Below, in pieces: positions 53,131-62,023 of a stretch of 64,000 bases of DNA (positions are counted from its first letter, which is position 1; every line of letters begins with the position of its first letter). Made by a program: the position numbers and the translations under genes. A model generated the notes under the pieces. It made no database searches, was not told the origin of the DNA, and saw only the letters and a program-made list of their open reading frames with translations. This stretch comes from Lewinellaceae bacterium (GTDB lineage: Bacteria > Bacteroidota > Bacteroidia > Chitinophagales > Saprospiraceae), in NCBI GenBank assembly GCA_020636355.1, contig JACJYB010000003.1:186001-250000 (forward strand). Direction: 5' to 3'.

Positions 53131-54162
53131 ATGATGCGCCGTTGTCTGGATCTGGCCAGGCAGGGTGAAGGACATACTTCTCCCAATCCCATGGTCGGCT
53201 CTGTGCTCGCGCTCGGAGATCAAATTCTGACCGAAGGCTTTCATCCCCGGTATCGGCATATCCATGCTGAAGCCATGGCACTATCCAAAGCGGCCGATTT
53301 GCCCAAAGAAGTGCTGGCTAAGGCAACCCTGTATGTATCTCTCGAACCTTGCTTCCATTTTGGATTTAACCCGCCCTGTGTCAACCGCATCCTGGATAGC
53401 CCGGTGCAAGAAATTGTCATAAGCTGCATTGACCCGAACCCACAAGTGGCCGGAAAAAGCATTGCCAAGCTTCGTGAGGCAGGACGTAAAGTCACCTTGG
53501 GGGTGTTGCAGGAAGAAGGAGAAGAGCTCATAAATGCATTCCGCACGAGAATGTTAAAGCATCGTCCCTATGTCATCCTGAAATGGGCAGAGTCAGCGGA
53601 TGGTTTTATGGGTCAACCCGATAAGAATGTCCGAATCTCCAATGATTTTAGTCAAATTCTGACGCACCGCTGGCGCCACGAGATTGACGCGTTTCTCGTT
53701 GGTGGTAAAACCGTCATCGTCGACAATCCGAAACTCAACAATCGTCTCTATTGGGGACGCTCACCGCATCGGGTGGTATACAGCACCAGAGAACGCTTAC
53801 CCCTTCAAAGGGCGCTGTGGAATACCGATTGTCCGACCATCCTATTTATACCAAAATTCTTGAAGGCACTGCCTGAGCACATTCATCAGTTTGAATTGCC
53901 TGAAGATAAAAACAGGCACCTGGAGTTTGTTTTTGAAAACTTGATGCAGTTCCCCATCAATAGTCTTCTTGTTGAAGGTGGCCCACAGACCTTATCCACC
54001 TTTATCCATCAAAACAAGTGGGATGAAGCTCGGATAATTCGCAGTAACACCAAAATACTTGCTCATGGGCTTGCGGCCCCAAAACCCGAGGGTGCACTGC
54101 GGAATCGATTTCAGCTGGGTGACAATGAAGTGATCACGCTGGCATCAAACCTGGTATGGTAA
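53131..54162 (+). CDS. ribD: Riboflavin biosynthesis deaminase/reductase
   Basis: A bifunctional enzyme for two successive steps of riboflavin synthesis. The N-terminal deaminase begins MMRRCLDLARQGEGHTSPNPMVGSV and has the zinc site HAEAMAL plus PCFHFGFNPPC. The C-terminal reductase starts near HRPYVILKWAESADGFM and ends with NSLLVEGGPQTLSTF. I place the start at the tandem ATGs at 53131, with a GGAG 4 nt upstream; the frame is open to a GTG at 53071. The second zinc motif is less conserved (FGFNPPC instead of the usual HxGKTPPC pattern), but its cysteines are kept. It lies about 85 bp after sucC. Confidence 0.93.
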   Translation: MMRRCLDLARQGEGHTSPNPMVGSVLALGDQILTEGFHPRYRHIHAEAMALSKAADLPKEVLAKATLYVSLEPCFHFGFNPPCVNRILDSPVQEIVISCIDPNPQVAGKSIAKLREAGRKVTLGVLQEEGEELINAFRTRMLKHRPYVILKWAESADGFMGQPDKNVRISNDFSQILTHRWRHEIDAFLVGGKTVIVDNPKLNNRLYWGRSPHRVVYSTRERLPLQRALWNTDCPTILFIPKFLKALPEHIHQFELPEDKNRHLEFVFENLMQFPINSLLVEGGPQTLSTFIHQNKWDEARIIRSNTKILAHGLAAPKPEGALRNRFQLGDNEVITLASNLVW

Positions 54163-54266
54163 TCGTTAAAATTATTTTAAATGTATGGGTGCCGGGCGTA
54201 AAGATTTGGCTATTAGTGTTCATTAATTGTACATTGTTTTGATAATTAGACGTGTGTAATAACAAC

Positions 54267-54830
54267 ATGAGTATTTTGGGGAAGTATTTTTGGGGTTTGG
54301 GCTTTACCATGCTGTTTCTGCCTTTGGTTCATGGGCAAAACGTCCAGGTGCATTGGATGACATGGGACCAGGCAATCTCCAAATCAAAAGTGGAAAAGAA
54401 AAAGGTACTCGTAGAGATTTATACGGTCTGGTGCAGTTTCTGCAAAAAACTGGATGCGGTCACCCTCAAAGAGCCGGACATCGCAGAATACATCAACGAA
54501 AATTTCTACCCGGTTCGCCTGGATGCCCAGTGCAAGACACCTATTGAAATTCTTGGTAAGTCTTATAAATACAAGGATGGATACAACGACCTGGCCAGAG
54601 AACTGACTTTCGGTCGGTTAGCATTCCCTACCCTTGTCTTTATGGATGAGAACTTCCGGGTCATTCAACCCATTCCGGGAATGAGGTCTGCGGACGAGCT
54701 CGAAATGATCATGCATTTTTATGCCAAGGATTACTACAAGGATACACCCTGGGACAATTTCGTGATCATGTTTCAGAACCGCTTTGAAAAACAAGCGCCG
54801 AGTACCCGAACCGTTAAAGGCAAAAATTAA
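54267..54830 (+). CDS. Secreted thioredoxin-like protein
   Basis: 187 residues from the ATG at 54267 with a signal peptide (1-23, ending VHGQ). The thioredoxin-fold domain has the redox motif WCSFCKK (C56, C59), a cis-proline region FGRLAFPTLVFMD and a loop with an extra Cys (QCKTPIEIL). Similar proteins reduce disulfides or act in cytochrome maturation in the periplasm. The partner is unknown. It is monocistronic. Confidence 0.85.
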   Translation: MSILGKYFWGLGFTMLFLPLVHGQNVQVHWMTWDQAISKSKVEKKKVLVEIYTVWCSFCKKLDAVTLKEPDIAEYINENFYPVRLDAQCKTPIEILGKSYKYKDGYNDLARELTFGRLAFPTLVFMDENFRVIQPIPGMRSADELEMIMHFYAKDYYKDTPWDNFVIMFQNRFEKQAPSTRTVKGKN

Positions 54831-54893
54831 TCCTACCCATCGAATTCCAGCCTTCCTAGCCGTCGAATTTTGCCCTGAACTTGTGTGGAGAGC

Positions 54894-56459
54894 TTAAAAC
54901 CATCCGGTTTTCTTACGGCTCCTTGTCGTCTTAACGCCCAATACACCAAGCAGCCCCCGGGTAAGCTCTCTGGCTACGGTTCTGCCTATCTGCCGGGTGG
55001 TGGTGCTTTCAAATACTTTCTCAAAAGCTGATTTGTCCTTGCTACGACGGGTAGAACGGTAGGTATCCTGTTGACGGCGTAATTCTTCCTGATGGTCATT
55101 TTCCTCAAACCGGGCAATCTTATCGTTTAGTATTTCGTAAGCACTGTCCCGATCGATCACTTGATTGTATTTTTGAATCAATTCCGATTTTGCATTGATT
55201 TGGTCGATTTCTGATTCTGTGAGAACATCCATCCTGCTTTGCGGAGCCCGCATCATAACCTGTACCAATGGCGTTGGAATACCTTTTTCATTTAATGCAG
55301 TAACAAGCGCTTCACCGATCCCCATCTCCGTAATCAGTTGGTCTACTTTGTAATTTTCGGTAAATGGATAATTTTCAGCAACCAATTTGATTGCTTTGCG
55401 GTCTTTTGCAGTAAATGCACGCAGCGCATGCTGAATCTTCAATCCTAGTTGGCTGAGCACAGGGGCTGGAATATCAGTCGGGTTCTGGGTCACAAAGAAA
55501 ACCCCTACCCCTTTGGACCGGATCAATTTGATGATGGTTTCAATCTGGTCGAGGAGCGCATTCGATGCTTCATTAAAGATCAGATGCGCCTCATCGATAA
55601 AAAGCGCCAACTTTGGCTTTTCCAAATCGCCTTCTTCCGGAAAAGTAGAATAGATTTCAGCGAGCATTTGGAGCATAAATGTGGAGAACAATTTTGGCTT
55701 ATCCTGGATATCGGTCAGACGAATGATCGAAACCATGCCTTTGCCATTAGCATCTCTGCGTAGCAGGTCCTCTACATCGAACGACCGCTCACCAAAAAAT
55801 ACTTCGGCATCCTGTTGTTCCAGCTCAATCAACTTGCGCATTATGGTGCCGATAGAACTACTTGAAATCCGCCCGTATTCCGACTCCAGTTCCGCCTTCC
55901 CTTCCTGGGTTACGTATTGCAATACTTTTTTAAGGTCTTTTAAATCAAGTAATGGCAAATGATTGTCATCACAGTATTTAAACAGAATTGCAATAATGGA
56001 TTGCTGGGTCTCATTCAGATCCAGGATCTTGGAAAACAAAACAGGACCAAACTCGGATACCGTTGCCCGCAAGCGAACACCCGGCTCCTTTGAAAGCGTC
56101 AAAAATTCTACCGGACTATCATCGGCCAGAAATGGCAACCCGATTAATTCATGGCGTTGCACGATTTTCGGGTTGGAGTTTCCTTTAGCGGCAATGCCGC
56201 TCAAATCCCCTTTCACATCCATCAAAATGGATGGAATCCCTTTAGCTGACAATTGTTCGGCAATCACTTGTAAGGATTTGGTCTTTCCGGTACCGGTAGC
56301 TCCACAAATCAAACCGTGTCGGTTTAATGTCTTCAGGGGGATGCGGACAAAATGTTCGGAAAGGCACTGTTTCTCGTACATTGCGCCCCCGAGAATGACC
56401 GATGATTTCTCAAAAGAATATCCATCCAGTATTTCCTGCGAAAAGGATTCTTTGCTCAT
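54894..56459 (-). CDS. HerA/VirB4-like ATPase, DUF853 family
   Basis: A 521-residue P-loop ATPase with Walker A GATGTGKT (53-60), Walker B LALFIDEAHLIFNEAS and a downstream GVGVFFVTQNPTDIP sensor region, the arrangement of the DUF853 (YjgR) branch of the HerA-FtsK family. The C-terminus is basic with a repeated Arg/Lys tail (KTTRSRKKTGWF), which may bind nucleic acid. The cellular role is not established for this branch. No HerA-partner nuclease gene (NurA) or phage-defence gene is adjacent. Confidence 0.88.
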   Translation of the reverse strand: MSKESFSQEILDGYSFEKSSVILGGAMYEKQCLSEHFVRIPLKTLNRHGLICGATGTGKTKSLQVIAEQLSAKGIPSILMDVKGDLSGIAAKGNSNPKIVQRHELIGLPFLADDSPVEFLTLSKEPGVRLRATVSEFGPVLFSKILDLNETQQSIIAILFKYCDDNHLPLLDLKDLKKVLQYVTQEGKAELESEYGRISSSSIGTIMRKLIELEQQDAEVFFGERSFDVEDLLRRDANGKGMVSIIRLTDIQDKPKLFSTFMLQMLAEIYSTFPEEGDLEKPKLALFIDEAHLIFNEASNALLDQIETIIKLIRSKGVGVFFVTQNPTDIPAPVLSQLGLKIQHALRAFTAKDRKAIKLVAENYPFTENYKVDQLITEMGIGEALVTALNEKGIPTPLVQVMMRAPQSRMDVLTESEIDQINAKSELIQKYNQVIDRDSAYEILNDKIARFEENDHQEELRRQQDTYRSTRRSKDKSAFEKVFESTTTRQIGRTVARELTRGLLGVLGVKTTRSRKKTGWF

Positions 56460-56520
56460 AGTATTTATCTACTTTCGTTTTCAAATTTACAATTTATCCC
56501 CAAACCCATTCATGAAGGCT

Positions 56521-57417
56521 TTACCGGTGGTTCCACTCATTTACCCTCCATTCATAACGATGTGGATGCATCGGCCACAGGTTCATGTTAATTGATGACT
56601 CCAATGCTTCTTCCTGATCATCTTTCAAGAGATGACTAAAAAATTCTAGGTGGGTCATGTGCTCAACCGAATCAATGGTACATGCATAATCGGACAGCGG
56701 AAGTTCGCAGAGCGCATTCGGAATAATAAATCCAATGCCCTTCCATTCCGGGTCCTTAACATCCAGCAGCACCTTATAAAATGCTTCCGGTACTCCCACC
56801 CGGTTCTGACCGATGCGCTCATGTGCCGGATTGAAGATAGGGCCGGACACGATGTACAATTCCTTATTACGCCGAACCCAGTCCCTGGTTTGCTCTTCGA
56901 GCTCCCGCCAAACACCGTTATTAAATGCTTTCAGCTGTGGGCTAATGTTACTCATCAAAAAAGTCTCACGCAGGGCTGCAGAGTCAAATGACATGTCTGC
57001 CGCCGGAACCAAATGCCCCCGCGTATATCCCGATCCGGTATAGTCCGTGTGAAATGAAGATCCGCTGGATACGGAATAATCCGGATCGAAATAATCGTAA
57101 CGTGGCAATTTGGGCAGATTTAACTCTTGGACAGTGAGTCGGTAGGCTACCCATGCTGCCTGTTCTTCTGCTTCAAGATAACCCAGGCTGAACCGCTTAT
57201 GATGTACTATTTCCAGGGGAAAATCAGCTTCTGGCAGATAAAAGCGTTCTGCGATGGGCTCGGATTCGACTTCCTTTGGATTTTCCAGGCTGCCAAGTAA
57301 ATGGCCGAATTGCTGATAGCCCAATGCCAGACCTGTTGCCGCAAGAATTACGAGCAGCATCAACCTGCTCACAGAAGAAGCCGGCGCACGACGATGATTA
57401 GACCGTAATTTAGCCAT
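56521..57417 (-). CDS. DNA/RNA non-specific endonuclease, membrane-anchored or exported
   Basis: 298 residues from the ATG at 57417. One N-terminal hydrophobic helix (about 17-38) acts as signal or anchor. The beta-beta-alpha-Me finger is GYTRGHLVPAADMSF (catalytic His135), followed by the metal-ligand asparagine in FLMSNISPQLKAFNNGVW. The usual DRGH has Thr in place of Asp, which may lower activity. Such nucleases degrade external DNA and RNA, a possible phosphate source. Its start overlaps the end of the GNAT gene by 8 bp. Confidence 0.88.
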   Translation of the reverse strand: MAKLRSNHRRAPASSVSRLMLLVILAATGLALGYQQFGHLLGSLENPKEVESEPIAERFYLPEADFPLEIVHHKRFSLGYLEAEEQAAWVAYRLTVQELNLPKLPRYDYFDPDYSVSSGSSFHTDYTGSGYTRGHLVPAADMSFDSAALRETFLMSNISPQLKAFNNGVWRELEEQTRDWVRRNKELYIVSGPIFNPAHERIGQNRVGVPEAFYKVLLDVKDPEWKGIGFIIPNALCELPLSDYACTIDSVEHMTHLEFFSHLLKDDQEEALESSINMNLWPMHPHRYEWRVNEWNHR

Positions 57418-57880
57418 CGGCCAATACCTTTTCCAATTGCCAATCACAAAAAATCGAAGCATCTTCAGCGCGCTGTAGCCTGCTATAACCCAGCCGGTCG
57501 TACAACCGGAGAGCTGCCTGATAACGCCCTGAAGACAACATGGTAATTTTTCTAAAACCTCTCCCAGCGATAATGCGTTCCAACAGCGACATCATTTCCT
57601 GACCGAGATGATTGCCCCTCAGTTCCGGCGCCAGATAGATCTTTTGAATTTCAACCGTATCTTCTGAACTGGGTAAAAAAGCATAGGTACCAAGGATCCG
57701 GTCCTGGTATCGAAGCGTACCGAGAAACCCCTTTGCATTAAATTCATCCGGCTCAGGCATGTCATCCACCTGGGCACCAAAGTTCTTAAATCCAAATTCC
57801 TCCATAACCTGCCGGATCAATGCTTTGATTTCCTTGGAATCGCTATTTTGTGCTTTCTGCCAGCTTACTGGTCCATTCAT
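57410..57880 (-). CDS. GNAT-family N-acetyltransferase
   Basis: A 156-residue GNAT: EIQKIYLAPELRGNHLGQEMMSLLERII holds the acetyl-CoA loop (RGNHLG, in place of the usual R/Q-x-x-G-x-G/A), followed by ALRLYDRLGYSRL. The acceptor substrate is unknown. It is the first gene of a two-gene unit with the nuclease. Confidence 0.88.
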   Translation of the reverse strand: MNGPVSWQKAQNSDSKEIKALIRQVMEEFGFKNFGAQVDDMPEPDEFNAKGFLGTLRYQDRILGTYAFLPSSEDTVEIQKIYLAPELRGNHLGQEMMSLLERIIAGRGFRKITMLSSGRYQAALRLYDRLGYSRLQRAEDASIFCDWQLEKVLADG

Positions 57881-57932
57881 TGTGTTCGGTTAATGTTTTA
57901 CAAAAATAATCCTCATTTCCTGAATCAGTAAT

Positions 57933-58766
57933 TTGAGATTGATAAGATTACATATCATCAGTATCTTTTATTTATATGCCGTTGTTTCCAACGCGCAAGG
58001 CGTATTCCGATCCTTTGCCGGGCCGGGACCATTAGCGCTGACCGTCCTACCGGTAACCGGAGACGGTGCTACCTTTTTACCGGGTTCTGCCGCCCTGCTC
58101 AGTCAATACACAAATTCCGGCATATCACTGGGCACGACCTGGCCTTATACATTGGCCAATGTGCTCCAGGCGCATGCTGCTCTGGTACGCCCACTCCAAA
58201 ACAACAATTTTCTGGGGTTTCAACTTGGAGGCCAGGGTGATGAAGCGCTTTCCGAATTTTTTTTGGGGGCCGCCTACGCAAAAAAACTTTCGGACAAATG
58301 GTCTGCCGGAATCCAAGCCGGTTTATTGAATACCAGCATCTTAAACTGGGCATCCGTCTGGAATTTTTCCGTGGAGGCAAGCACACTCTTTCTCATCAAC
58401 GAAGAACTTCAAATCGGTTACCGGGCCAATTTCTATACGCAATCCATCTCCCTTGAAGAGCGGCCAGCACAATGGGACCATCAACTGGGCATTCGATTTC
58501 ACCCAACAAATGCCCTGGTATTGGGCGCAGAAATCGTCAGCAGTACCCTGGAAGATTGGCACTATCACCTTTATCTAACGTATCAGGTCCAGGAACATCT
58601 TGGCATCCGTTTCGGCCAGGGTTTCTCTCCTTACCAATTTGGAGTTGGTATTGACTTGAACATTTGGGATGGTTGGATGATACAATTGGCAGCGCGCTAT
58701 CATCCGGTATTAAGATGGTCACCTGGAATTGGATTGCAAATTCCACTTAAAAAAGGATCAAAATGA
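57933..58766 (+). CDS. Outer-membrane beta-barrel protein, possibly PorP/SprF-like
   Basis: A 277-residue protein with a signal peptide (1-21, VVSNAQ) from a TTG start at 57933. The body has regular amphipathic strands (FLGFQLGGQG, WSAGIQAGLLN, LGIRFHPTNALVLGAEI, IQLAARYHPVLRWSPGIGLQIPL). The length and pattern are like the PorP/SprF membrane proteins of Bacteroidota, but the match is by shape only. Its stop overlaps the mqnB ATG (ATGA), so the two are translated together. Confidence 0.68.
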   Translation: MRLIRLHIISIFYLYAVVSNAQGVFRSFAGPGPLALTVLPVTGDGATFLPGSAALLSQYTNSGISLGTTWPYTLANVLQAHAALVRPLQNNNFLGFQLGGQGDEALSEFFLGAAYAKKLSDKWSAGIQAGLLNTSILNWASVWNFSVEASTLFLINEELQIGYRANFYTQSISLEERPAQWDHQLGIRFHPTNALVLGAEIVSSTLEDWHYHLYLTYQVQEHLGIRFGQGFSPYQFGVGIDLNIWDGWMIQLAARYHPVLRWSPGIGLQIPLKKGSK

Positions 58767-59437
58767 AGTCTTTATTGTGTGGCGCTACAACCTATGAACT
58801 CACTCCTGCGATCAGGTGGCTGGAGGAAAATGCCCGAAAAAAAAACTTCTCCACGTTTATGCTGGATGGACAGGAAATCCAGATTCTGGTAACCGGTGTG
58901 GGCCTGGTCCAGGCGACTTTTTCTTTGACTAAGATGTTACAGGCTGAACGGTATGACTTATTGGTGCAAATTGGTATCGGAGGGAGTTACCGGAAAGATG
59001 ACTCATTGGGCTCTGTCGTTCAGGTGGTGGAAGAATGTTTTGGCGACATTGGCATCGAAGAAAGAGATGGCAGCTGGCATGACCTGTTTCAATTGGGATT
59101 GATCGGCGTTGATCAATATCCTTTCAAGGGCGGTCGTCTTTATCTTGCTGCCGAGTCCCCGGTCCACCCCAACCTACCTCAACGGAGAGGGAATACCGTT
59201 GCGATGGTAACCGGTACCGATACACGGCGGGATTCCCTGGTAAATGTTTTGAACCCTGAGATTGAAACCATGGAAGGCGCCGCATTTTTTTATACGGCAC
59301 TCATGCAGCATACTCCATTCATCCAGTTGCGAGGAATATCCAATTACGTCGAGACCCGAAACCGGGAAAACTGGCAGTTGGACAAAGCTATTGATGCGGT
59401 AAACGCGGTTTACCTGAACTGGTTACTTCAGGAATAA
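58763..59437 (+). CDS. mqnB: Futalosine hydrolase
   Basis: A nucleosidase of the phosphorylase/MTAN fold that cleaves futalosine in the alternative menaquinone pathway. The 224-residue product has LVQIGIGGSYRK, the purine/ribose site PEIETMEGAAFFYTALM and the C-terminal LRGISNYVETRNRENW, which distinguishes MqnB from MTA/SAH nucleosidase. It implies the organism makes menaquinone by the futalosine route. It is coupled to the upstream barrel gene and overlaps the convergent DUF3810 gene by 50 bp. Confidence 0.9.
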   Translation: MKSLLCGATTYELTPAIRWLEENARKKNFSTFMLDGQEIQILVTGVGLVQATFSLTKMLQAERYDLLVQIGIGGSYRKDDSLGSVVQVVEECFGDIGIEERDGSWHDLFQLGLIGVDQYPFKGGRLYLAAESPVHPNLPQRRGNTVAMVTGTDTRRDSLVNVLNPEIETMEGAAFFYTALMQHTPFIQLRGISNYVETRNRENWQLDKAIDAVNAVYLNWLLQE

Positions 59438-60521
59438 ACGGGACCCCATATGCTTTCTTCCAGGCATCCAATAAAGTAATTACCTCATTATACGAAGCCA
59501 TTCCTTCCCGGATTCCGTGAGCCTTCAGGTAGGAATTATATACAGCATGCCGCATTTTGGGGAATAAATCCGGATAACGATCAAGGTATTTATGAATGGA
59601 CTCGAGATCGGTCCGGACAGCAGGAGGAATAGAATCCATCAACGATGCAAATTCTTCTTTATGAAATCTGCGGTATTCCGGAGCTACCTGTCGCCAATAG
59701 GCCATAAGTGCTGAATACTTAAAAACGGGATTATCCGAATGCCAGCAGGTGATTAACGCCAGAAAATTGCAGTCACCTTCATCCGTGATCCCATAGGCAT
59801 GGAATAATTCATGAGCCACCACATAAGGCCATTGTAATGGATACATACCTGCATCAAAATGTGCCTCGCCCGTCAAGGGAAGATAAAAGCCGGCCGTTTC
59901 AATGCGGAGCAGGGCCCCATTAGGCCAGATCTTACGAACCGGTATTTCTCCTGGGCATGGCCAGGAAAGTAACTCCAGGGTTTGTCTGACGGCTGCATTC
60001 ATTTCGCGTATCCATCCATCTGGCTCCTGAAAACCGGAGCTTCGGTGTAAAGCGATTGGCGGACTATCGGTGTAATAATACAAGCTGTCGGATATCCAGT
60101 GAAACTCCTGACTAATGGCACTGTCTTGCATCCCGGCTGTTTCCAGATTCAATCGCTGGCGCACGGAAGGGGTCGCGTAATTATATCCCCAAAGCCAATA
60201 GAAACAAGCGACAACATATCCGGCTACCCCACCAACCTGCAACAATAGATACAAGGTTCTTCGCCACCAAGTAGTTGTATTACGCCAAATCAATCGTCCT
60301 GCCACCACCAGCCAGATCATCGTCAATAACAATAAAAGGTATAAAAAGGGAATAGGAAGCCAGCCTAACAGCCCACTAAGGAATCGGCGTATCCAGGGGA
60401 ATAAACCGTGATAATACCATCGCAAAGTCCATTCCGGATGACGGGCACAAACGTAATATAAAATTTGTGATAGGAATGCCAGACCAAGACCGGTGCCAGC
60501 AATCACCGAAAGTCGCTTCAT
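59388..60521 (-). CDS. DUF3810 membrane protein with HExxH metalloprotease motif
   Basis: A 377-residue protein with three N-terminal transmembrane helices (about 5-25, 55-78, 93-113) and a soluble domain with HELFHAYG (H237, E238, H241) followed by DEGDCNFLALI, where the glutamate probably acts as third zinc ligand. This is the DUF3810 arrangement, a gluzincin-like putative protease whose substrate is unknown. The last 16-17 codons overlap the end of mqnB on the other strand. Confidence 0.88.
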   Translation of the reverse strand: MKRLSVIAGTGLGLAFLSQILYYVCARHPEWTLRWYYHGLFPWIRRFLSGLLGWLPIPFLYLLLLLTMIWLVVAGRLIWRNTTTWWRRTLYLLLQVGGVAGYVVACFYWLWGYNYATPSVRQRLNLETAGMQDSAISQEFHWISDSLYYYTDSPPIALHRSSGFQEPDGWIREMNAAVRQTLELLSWPCPGEIPVRKIWPNGALLRIETAGFYLPLTGEAHFDAGMYPLQWPYVVAHELFHAYGITDEGDCNFLALITCWHSDNPVFKYSALMAYWRQVAPEYRRFHKEEFASLMDSIPPAVRTDLESIHKYLDRYPDLFPKMRHAVYNSYLKAHGIREGMASYNEVITLLDAWKKAYGVPFIPEVTSSGKPRLPHQ

Positions 60522-60722
60522 GTATGATTAAGCTGTCAATATTTATTCCAATTTACCATAACGAATTACCACCCCAATTACGTTCTTCGAGAGATGGTAA
60601 ACATGGGAAAAATTGTAATAAGAACGACGGTTTAACCTAAAGATTTCTTAATCTTGCAACTAATTACCCACTCACCCTGTTTATCACTTGTTTCAATTCA
60701 ACTAAATTAAAAATTACGATTT

Positions 60723-61043
60723 ATGGCTCTTGAATTTACCGATGCTAACTTTCAGGAAACCGTATTGGGCTCTGAAAAACTGACCATAGTTGACTTTTGG
60801 GCAGAATGGTGTGGCCCCTGCCGCATGATCAGTCCTATCCTGGAAGAATTATCACACGATTATGAAGAAAATGTGGTAGTGGGTAAGCTCAATGTAGATT
60901 ATAATCCGGAAGTGAGTTATAAATACGGCATTCGTTCCATCCCAACCATTCTGTTTATTAAGGACGGAGAAGTTGTTGACAAACAGGTTGGTGCCACCAG
61001 CAAGCAAGTTTTAGCCGCTAAAATTGAAGCACAATTATCCTGA
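60723..61043 (+). CDS. trxA: Thioredoxin
   Basis: A 106-residue cytosolic thioredoxin with the canonical WAEWCGPCRM active site (C30, C33) and the cis-proline SIPTILFIKDG. It reduces disulfides in ribonucleotide reductase, Msr enzymes (such as the msrB product) and others. The 200 bp upstream are gene-free and contain a possible -7 element, TAATCTTG at 60649-60656. Confidence 0.96.
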   Translation: MALEFTDANFQETVLGSEKLTIVDFWAEWCGPCRMISPILEELSHDYEENVVVGKLNVDYNPEVSYKYGIRSIPTILFIKDGEVVDKQVGATSKQVLAAKIEAQLS

Positions 61044-61090
61044 TCTTGTAAGAAATTCAGCAATCAGCGGCAAATGGTGCTTTAGGGACT

Positions 61091-62020
61091 ATGGATATAT
61101 TTGAATCCAATGATATACGTTCATTAAATAATCTTGAACTCCTTGCGAATCAGGTAGTTGAGGGTTTCATCATTGGACTTCATAAAAGTCCTTTCCACGG
61201 ATTCTCTGTAGAATTCGCCGAACACCGGCTGTACAATCAAGGTGAATCCACCAAGGACATAGACTGGAAAGTCTTTGCACGAACCGATAAATTGTTTAGC
61301 AAACGATTTGAGGAAGAGACAAACCTGCGTTGCCAAATTGTGCTGGATACTTCCTCTTCCATGTATTTCCCTGAAATGGAACGGAGTAATGGCATGCCCT
61401 TTAACAAGCTCCAATTCAGCATTTTAGGTGCAGCATCCATGATGAACTTATTAAGGCGCCAGCGAGACGCTTTTGGCCTTACACTTTTTGATCAGCATAT
61501 AGGGCAACATACCCCTGCTAAAAGCAGCGTAGCACATTACAAACTATTACTGACCTACCTGGACAAAGTTTATCAGGACCAACAGCAAGGGAAGAAAACT
61601 TCGGCAGCGCAATCCCTGCACCAAATTGCCGATTCCATCCACCGCAGATCGTTGGTGATGATTTTTAGCGATATGTTTGAATCGGAAGAAAACATCCAGG
61701 ATCTATTCGGTGCCTTGCAACACCTCAAACACAATAAACACGAGGTAATCGTCTTTCACGTACATGACCGGGACAAGGAAGTGGAATTCAATTACGATAA
61801 TCGACCTTATCTTTTTATAGATCTGGAAACCGGTGAAAAACTGAGACTTCAGCCAAAAGATGTAACCCAGTCCTACCGACAGCACATGGATAAATTCATT
61901 TATGACATCAAAATGAAGTGCCTGCAATACCAGATCGATTTTGTCGAAGCGGACATTCATGCCGGCTATGGACCCGTACTTTCTTCCTATCTTGTCAAGC
62001 GTGCCCGTATGCGCACCTAA
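61091..62020 (+). CDS. DUF58 / von Willebrand-like protein
   Basis: A 309-residue protein of the DUF58 family: GLHKSPFHGFSVEFAEHRLYNQGESTKDIDWKVFART precedes a vWA-like metal site QIVLDTSSSMYF (DTSSS, MIDAS-like), and the C-terminus has SDMFESEENIQDLFGAL. In Bacteroidota such proteins usually accompany MoxR ATPases and BatA/BatB proteins; none is visible here, but MoxR could lie elsewhere. The function is probably complex assembly. PPK2 begins 3 bp after its stop. Confidence 0.9.
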   Translation: MDIFESNDIRSLNNLELLANQVVEGFIIGLHKSPFHGFSVEFAEHRLYNQGESTKDIDWKVFARTDKLFSKRFEEETNLRCQIVLDTSSSMYFPEMERSNGMPFNKLQFSILGAASMMNLLRRQRDAFGLTLFDQHIGQHTPAKSSVAHYKLLLTYLDKVYQDQQQGKKTSAAQSLHQIADSIHRRSLVMIFSDMFESEENIQDLFGALQHLKHNKHEVIVFHVHDRDKEVEFNYDNRPYLFIDLETGEKLRLQPKDVTQSYRQHMDKFIYDIKMKCLQYQIDFVEADIHAGYGPVLSSYLVKRARMRT

Positions 62021-62023
62021 TCA

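Noticed and set aside
54894..57880. Possible defence island (HerA-like ATPase next to an endonuclease)
   Set aside because: The ATPase belongs to the DUF853 branch and lacks NurA, SIR2 or DUF4297-type partners. The nuclease is an exported scavenging type with its own GNAT partner, so no defence system is supported.
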